The notes under the pieces are model-generated. The model saw only the letters and a program-made list of their open reading frames with translations, had not been told where the DNA came from and did no database searches. Positions 59,825-64,000 of a DNA stretch of 64,000 nucleotides are shown here, piece after piece. How positions within the stretch are numbered: position 1 is the stretch's first letter; each line of letters begins with the position of its first letter. Location of the stretch: positions 1 to 64,000 of the forward strand of contig JANMTS010000185.1 of assembly GCA_031390755.1 (NCBI GenBank), given 5' to 3'. A program made the translations under genes and the position numbers. This stretch comes from DATMER01 sp031390755. GTDB taxonomy: Bacteria > Acidobacteriota > Thermoanaerobaculia > Multivoradales > UBA5704.

Positions 59825-60031
59825 CTACCCTGCAGTACTAGGGGCCTGCCGTAGCTGGGCTCGTAGATCGTTCAGACTATAAGGCCTACGACTGCCTCCC
59901 CCCTCGGGCGGCTTGACGCTCGCTTCCGCACAGGGCTGGTTGCCCGAAGCCGGACCGCAGCTGCATCCTCCCGGCTGGCTTCCGTTGTAGGGGGTCAGAT
60001 GCATGGTCACATCCTGGATCCGAAACGCCAT
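59825..60031 (-). CDS. Small precursor-like peptide with CSCGPASG motif
   Basis: A 68-residue protein starting MAFRIQDVTMHLTP, with PGGCSCGPASGNQPC (about residues 20-34) and an ending YSLNDLRAQLRQAPSTAG. The start, core and end match the gene at 59563, and the start and end match the multi-repeat genes. GGAGGAGA precedes the ATG. Three Cys and several Ser/Thr are in the core. It lies 99 nt after the kinase gene at 60131. Being so close to its paralogue, it probably arose by tandem duplication. Confidence 0.65.
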   Translation of the reverse strand: MAFRIQDVTMHLTPYNGSQPGGCSCGPASGNQPCAEASVKPPEGGGSRRPYSLNDLRAQLRQAPSTAG

Positions 60032-60130
60032 GTCTCCTCCTCGGGGCCGGGCCCCTGGCCTGATTGACGAAGCTGGAATGATGCCCGAAGGATACCGCAG
60101 CTCGGCCGCGCTTCGCGCTGTTTCTCTGCT

Positions 60131-62875
60131 TTATCGAAACGTCATCAAGCCGATGTCCCCCTCTTCCACCCGGCGCACCAGGCAAAGTCGGCGGGAGTCG
60201 CTGCTGACGCTGACCCGCAGGAACTTCGATTCGGGAGGGGGGGGCGCCAGGATCTCCCGGGAGGTCCGGGAGACGAGGTCGAACAGGCGAAGGCGGTACT
60301 GGTCGAGGTAGATCAGCCGCTTGCCGTCGCGGAGCCAGGTCACGCTCACTCCGCTCTCCGGAATCCGCTCGAAGCGGCGGGCGTCGAAGGAGTAGAGGCA
60401 GATTCCCTCGTCGTTGTAGCCGGCGAGCCAGCGGCCGTCCGCCGACCAGGAGTCCGGCGCGAAGGTGGGAGCGCCCTTTCCGGACTCGGTCAGCAGGCGC
60501 GGACGGCGCCGCTCCAGGGGGCGGTCGAGATCGAGCACGGCCCCCTCGGCATAGTCGAGGTTGACCGCCAGCTGCCGGCCGTCCGGCGACCAGATCGGGT
60601 TGTAGAGGGCCCGGTCCAGCTGGGTCAGGCGGGTCAGGCCGCTGCCGTCGACCTGGATCCGCCACGCCTCATACTTGCTGCCGCGGTTCGAGTAGAAGAC
60701 GAGCGAGCGGCCGTCCGGCGACCAGCGGGGGATGCGGTCCTTGTGCGGGTCGCGGGTGAGCTGCAGCTGGTCGGTGCCGTCGGTGCGGAGGATGAAAAGA
60801 TCCTCCTGGGGCGATTCCGTGTCAAAGGCGATCCAATCGCCGTCGGGCGAGATCTGCGCCGAGCGGATCGACCACGAGCCGGTGGTGACGGGGGTCAGGC
60901 CGCCAAGCACCTCGCCGGTTGCGGGATCGAGCTCGGCCCGCTCCACGTTCGACTTGGAGTCGTCCGTGGCGTAGAGGATACGCTGGCCGTCGCGGCCGAG
61001 GCTCAAGCCGGAGACCTGCCGGGCCGGAACCCGGACGGCTTCCGGCTCCCCGAGGATCCGGCCCGACGCCTCGTCGATCCGGGTCCGCCAGACGTTCATG
61101 CTGCCGCCCCGGTTGCTCAGGAAGTAAAGGAAGCGGCCGTCGGCGGACCAGGTCGGCTTCCAGCTCAGATGCTCCCTGTCTCCGATCACCTCCACGGGCT
61201 CGCTGCCGTCCAGGCGGCTGGTCCAGATGGACCGGCGGCCGGTCTCCGCCGTGCTCCCCCAGTAGGTGATCCGCCGGCCGCCGGGCGACCAGCTCGGCTG
61301 CACCGCATCTCCCGTTTCCAGCAGCGTCGCCTTCCCGTCGGACAGATCGACCCGCCACAGGCGGCTTTCCGACGCTCTCTGGCTCGGCGCGGTAATGGCT
61401 TCCGCCGCGATCAGCAGCTCGGAGCCGTCCGGCGACCAGGCAGGGTCGTAGCCTGAATGGGTCAGCCGGCGCGGCGACTCGCCTGTGGCTCCCATGAGGA
61501 AAATACCTCCGCCGTCGCGCTCGGAGCGGAAGGCGATCTGGAGGCCGTCCGGCGAGACCGCGGGAGAGGACTCGTCGAAGGCGGAGTCCTCGGTCAGGTT
61601 CCTGGCGTTCGTCCCGTCCAGGCGCTGCCAGAAGATGTCCGTGTCGCCGCCGGAGACCTTGGTGTAGACGAAGAAGTCGTCGCCGAGCGACGGCTGGCGC
61701 TCGCTCCCCGCGTCGCGGGTCAGCAGCACGTCCTCCTGGACGGGCGGCGCGGCCCGGAAGCGGGAGACGAGATAGCCGGCCAGGACCGCCGACGCGAGCA
61801 CGCCCGCTCCGGCGGCCGCGATCCACGGCCAGCCCCAGCGGCGGGAGCGGCCGGGCCGATGGGTATTCAGCGGGATCAGCGGGTTCAGTGGTTTCAGGGG
61901 GCGGTGCTGCTCGATGGAGGGAAACGACATCGTGGGCGGCCCGCCCAGCGCGCGCAGCTCGGCGACGACGTGATCGGCCGTGGGGTAGCGGTCGCCCGGA
62001 TCCTTGCGCAGCAGGCCGTCGACGATGCGCTCCAGCTCCGGCGGCACGTCGCGGCGCCAGCGGCGGATGGGCGCGGGCTCGTCGTGCAGCAGGGCATTAA
62101 TGATGCCGGGGTCGCTCTCCGCCCGGAACGGCAGCAGGCCGGTGAGCATCTCGTAGAGCACCACGCCGAGCGACCAGAGGTCGGTGCGGTGGTCCACGTC
62201 CCCGCGCGCCTGCTCGGGCGACATGTAGGACGGCGTGCCGACGCAGAAGCCGGCCCGGGTCAGGCCGGCCGAGCCCGCGAGCTTGGCGAGGCCGAAGTCG
62301 AGGATCTTCACCAGGCCGTCGCCGGTCAGCATCAGGTTGGCCGGCTTGATGTCGCGGTGGACGATCCCCTGGCGGTGGGCCTTGGAGAGCCCCTGGGCGA
62401 GCTGCCTGGCGACGTCCACGGCCTCGTCGATCGGCAGCGGGTCGCGCTCGATCCTCTTCTTGAGGGTGTCGCCGTCGTAGGCCGGCATGGCGATGTAGAG
62501 CTGGCCGCCCTCGACCTCGCCGATGTCGTAGATGGTGCAGACGTTGGGGTGATCGAGGGCGGAGGCGGCGCGGGCCTCCTGGAGAAAGCGCGACTTCGCC
62601 ACCGCGTCGCGGGTCATGGCCGGCGGCAGGAACTTGAGGGCGACCGTGCGCTGGAGCCGGGTGTCCTCGGCCTTGTAGACCACGCCCATGCCGCCGCCGC
62701 CCAGATGGCCGAGAATGCGGTAGTGATCGACCTCGCGGCCGATCATCGGGTCGGGACCGGGAGTTTCGGAGATCCGGGCACGGCTGGTGCGCCGGATCGA
62801 TACCTGCGGCGACGGGAGCGCCAGCTCGGTGTCTTCTCCCGGCTGGCCCGGTCTGGGTTCGGGAGGCGTTTCCAA
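60131..62875 (-). CDS. Membrane Ser/Thr kinase with TolB-like propeller
   Basis: A 914-residue protein. The TTG at 62875 follows GGAG; an ATG at 62746 would begin at MIGREVDHYRIL but lacks a ribosome binding site. The kinase domain (about residues 50-315) is intact: GGGGMGVVY, VALKF, HRDIKPANL, DFG, APE-like SPEQ. One membrane helix (IAAAGAGVLASAVLAGYLV) is followed by a propeller with repeated WSPDG and FRSERDGGGIFLMGATGES blades. Half of the propeller is nearly the same as that of the kinase at 55838, suggesting duplication. It is flanked by precursor-like genes on both sides. Confidence 0.92.
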   Translation of the reverse strand: METPPEPRPGQPGEDTELALPSPQVSIRRTSRARISETPGPDPMIGREVDHYRILGHLGGGGMGVVYKAEDTRLQRTVALKFLPPAMTRDAVAKSRFLQEARAASALDHPNVCTIYDIGEVEGGQLYIAMPAYDGDTLKKRIERDPLPIDEAVDVARQLAQGLSKAHRQGIVHRDIKPANLMLTGDGLVKILDFGLAKLAGSAGLTRAGFCVGTPSYMSPEQARGDVDHRTDLWSLGVVLYEMLTGLLPFRAESDPGIINALLHDEPAPIRRWRRDVPPELERIVDGLLRKDPGDRYPTADHVVAELRALGGPPTMSFPSIEQHRPLKPLNPLIPLNTHRPGRSRRWGWPWIAAAGAGVLASAVLAGYLVSRFRAAPPVQEDVLLTRDAGSERQPSLGDDFFVYTKVSGGDTDIFWQRLDGTNARNLTEDSAFDESSPAVSPDGLQIAFRSERDGGGIFLMGATGESPRRLTHSGYDPAWSPDGSELLIAAEAITAPSQRASESRLWRVDLSDGKATLLETGDAVQPSWSPGGRRITYWGSTAETGRRSIWTSRLDGSEPVEVIGDREHLSWKPTWSADGRFLYFLSNRGGSMNVWRTRIDEASGRILGEPEAVRVPARQVSGLSLGRDGQRILYATDDSKSNVERAELDPATGEVLGGLTPVTTGSWSIRSAQISPDGDWIAFDTESPQEDLFILRTDGTDQLQLTRDPHKDRIPRWSPDGRSLVFYSNRGSKYEAWRIQVDGSGLTRLTQLDRALYNPIWSPDGRQLAVNLDYAEGAVLDLDRPLERRRPRLLTESGKGAPTFAPDSWSADGRWLAGYNDEGICLYSFDARRFERIPESGVSVTWLRDGKRLIYLDQYRLRLFDLVSRTSREILAPPPPESKFLRVSVSSDSRRLCLVRRVEEGDIGLMTFR

Positions 62876-62962
62876 TGGCGGCTCCGGACTGCGAATGCGG
62901 AGGCCAGTCTAACAGAGGCCGCGGCCCGGAGAGGCTCTCCGGGCCGGACCGGGCCGAACCTA

Positions 62963-63628
62963 CTACTTCTTCTTGCCGGACGTGCGGCCGGACGTGCGCG
63001 CCGAGGCCTTCGCCGAGGACTTCGATGCCGCCGCCCCGGGCCTCGCCGCCCTCTCCAGGCTCCTCCGGTGGTCCTTGAGCTCTTCGAGAGCCTCCTGAAG
63101 CTTCCGTTCCAGCTCGTCGGCCTCCTCCACGGTCGCCGGCAGAGCCTGTTCCTGGCTCCTCTCCAGCTGGTCGACCTCGTCCAGAGCCTGCCGCAGCTGG
63201 GCCTTGAGCTCCGCGAGGTTGGACGTCCGCAGGCCGCCTGCCAGACCCGTCGCCAGGCCGGGGGTCAATCCCGGGGTCATGGGCGTGGTCGTGGTGAGGA
63301 ACATGAAAGGAAACATCGTCGCCAGCGTGCAGACGCCGCCCGTGGTGTCGCCGATCAGGGCGGTGTATCCGCGCACGTACATGGTGGCGAGAGTGCAGGG
63401 ATGGACGCCCTGAGTCGCCAGCGTGCAGGCGCCCGTGCCAACCGTCCCAACTCCGGTCTGGGCGGCCATGGGCTGGGGCGGCCAATCGCCCTGGGTCGCC
63501 AGGGTGCAGGGCACGATGCCCGCCGGCTCGACCTTGGTCGCCAGGGTGCACACCGGGTCGCCGTCGCCGCCGCCGTAGGGCTTGTTGGCTGCGACCTGGA
63601 TCATCAGATCCTTGAACTTGAAAGCCAT
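62963..63628 (-). CDS. Putative multi-core RiPP precursor with five CTLAT repeats
   Basis: A 221-residue protein starting MAFKFKDLMIQVAANKP. CTLAT occurs at residues 27-31, 41-45, 68-72, 78-82 and 100-104. These five are the only Cys in the protein. A Thr/Pro-rich stretch and a charged coiled coil (about 138-195) follow, then a Ser/Lys-rich tail (ASKSSAKASARTSGRTSGKK). GAGGAGG precedes the ATG. Leader and C-terminal helix (LAELKAQLRQALDEV) resemble those of the CTGTT precursor at 55158. It has no signal peptide. One Cys and two Thr per repeat would suit (methyl)lanthionine formation; this is an inference. Confidence 0.7.
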   Translation of the reverse strand: MAFKFKDLMIQVAANKPYGGGDGDPVCTLATKVEPAGIVPCTLATQGDWPPQPMAAQTGVGTVGTGACTLATQGVHPCTLATMYVRGYTALIGDTTGGVCTLATMFPFMFLTTTTPMTPGLTPGLATGLAGGLRTSNLAELKAQLRQALDEVDQLERSQEQALPATVEEADELERKLQEALEELKDHRRSLERAARPGAAASKSSAKASARTSGRTSGKKK

Positions 63629-63785
63629 CTCACCACCTCCTCGAAGGGGAGCTGAAAACCTGAAAAAAGGGCGCCGGGTCGTTTCCGTCGGCCGGACCGG
63701 GCGCACCGGAATCGTCCTGACTACCGATACGGAAAAAGTCTGCCCCAGGCGCCAAGGTCTGTTCCGGGAAAACCTGCGCCAAAGC

Positions 63786-64000
63786 CTACTGCAACCGGAG
63801 AAGCTTGATGTCACCCTCGTCGCTGGAGCGCAGCAGGTACAGGGCGCTGCCGTCGGGAGCCGCCGTGACCATCTTGTAGACCGAGTTCGTGCTCGGCGGC
63901 GAGGCCAGCAGCAGGCGGACCGCCTTCGTCGCCGGGTTGAGCAGGAAGATCTTCCCGTCGTCGACGTAGACGATCCGGTCGCGCAGCCAGACCGGCACCG
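63786..64000 (-). CDS. C-terminal end of a third TolB-propeller protein (cut by the window)
   Basis: The last 70 or so residues of a protein that continues beyond the window. DGSALYLLRSSDEGDIKLLRLQ closely resembles the endings of the kinases at 55838 (SRLYALRSISEGDVWMVEL) and 60131. It is probably a third kinase/TolB protein next to the CTLAT precursor; the kinase part is not visible here. Confidence 0.75.
   Translation of the reverse strand, partial: VPVWLRDRIVYVDDGKIFLLNPATKAVRLLLASPPSTNSVYKMVTAAPDGSALYLLRSSDEGDIKLLRLQ

Overview
This 64 kb window is GC-rich, densely coded bacterial chromosome. Its gene content points to an Acidobacteriota-like organism, perhaps Thermoanaerobaculia-like: an ADOP/MacB-type permease with no ATPase beside it, a VWFA-domain protein of the type common in acidobacteria, several zinc-finger/TPR regulators, a sigma factor/zinc-finger/CHAT cluster, and large membrane Ser/Thr kinases with TolB-like propellers. 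The taxonomy is inferred from families, not from a marker gene. I found no rRNA, tRNA, CRISPR array, phage or insertion sequence.

Positions 1-11200 hold a zinc-finger/TPR gene preceded by a tiny secreted peptide gene, an MHS-type transporter, a hemolysin-III-like protein, a secreted protein of unknown function, lipA, a second zinc-finger/TPR gene, a GNAT enzyme, a BoxB/PaaA-like di-iron protein next to proline dehydrogenase, and an FHA-GGDEF protein. Positions 11300-22070 carry an S9 peptidase, a YkgJ-like protein and a compact run recN - tsaC-like - S55 peptidase - secreted propeller - coaD - add-like, mostly joined by 4-nt stop/start overlaps. A VapBC-like pair, the sigma/zinc-finger/CHAT cluster and the ADOP permease follow, up to 28973.

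Positions 29278-47343 are mainly housekeeping: SulP transporter, RNA methyltransferase, RNase Z-like protein, type II GAPDH-like protein, class II ribonucleotide reductase with an NrdR-like box in its promoter, thioredoxin-like and OmpA-like lipoproteins, VWFA protein, holA, DksA-like protein, rlmH, def, an alpha/beta hydrolase and a ClC channel. Positions 47400-50751 hold a candidate structured RNA, a second tiny peptide gene of the same DPNG type, its terminator, a third zinc-finger/TPR gene and a YcaQ-like glycosylase.

The most unusual part is 51264-64000, entirely on the minus strand. It looks like an undescribed lanthipeptide-like RiPP locus. A fused kinase-LanC protein has a PqqD-like N-terminal domain and a Cys-Cys-Gly zinc motif. 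It is preceded, 4 nt away, by a putative HopA1-type lyase, and 9 nt before that by a precursor-like peptide with six Cys-x2-Cys-Thr-Gly-Thr-Thr type repeats. Three more precursor-like genes share the same start (Met-Ala/Ser-Phe) and a similar C-terminal helix: one has five CTLAT repeats and two carry CSCGPASG. They alternate with large kinase/TolB-propeller membrane proteins, one of which has a pseudokinase in front of an intact kinase. The third such protein runs off the window.

Several short repeat families are present. GTAGGGGC inverted repeats lie at three convergent gene ends, and arrays built on a CGGCAA core lie at three places.
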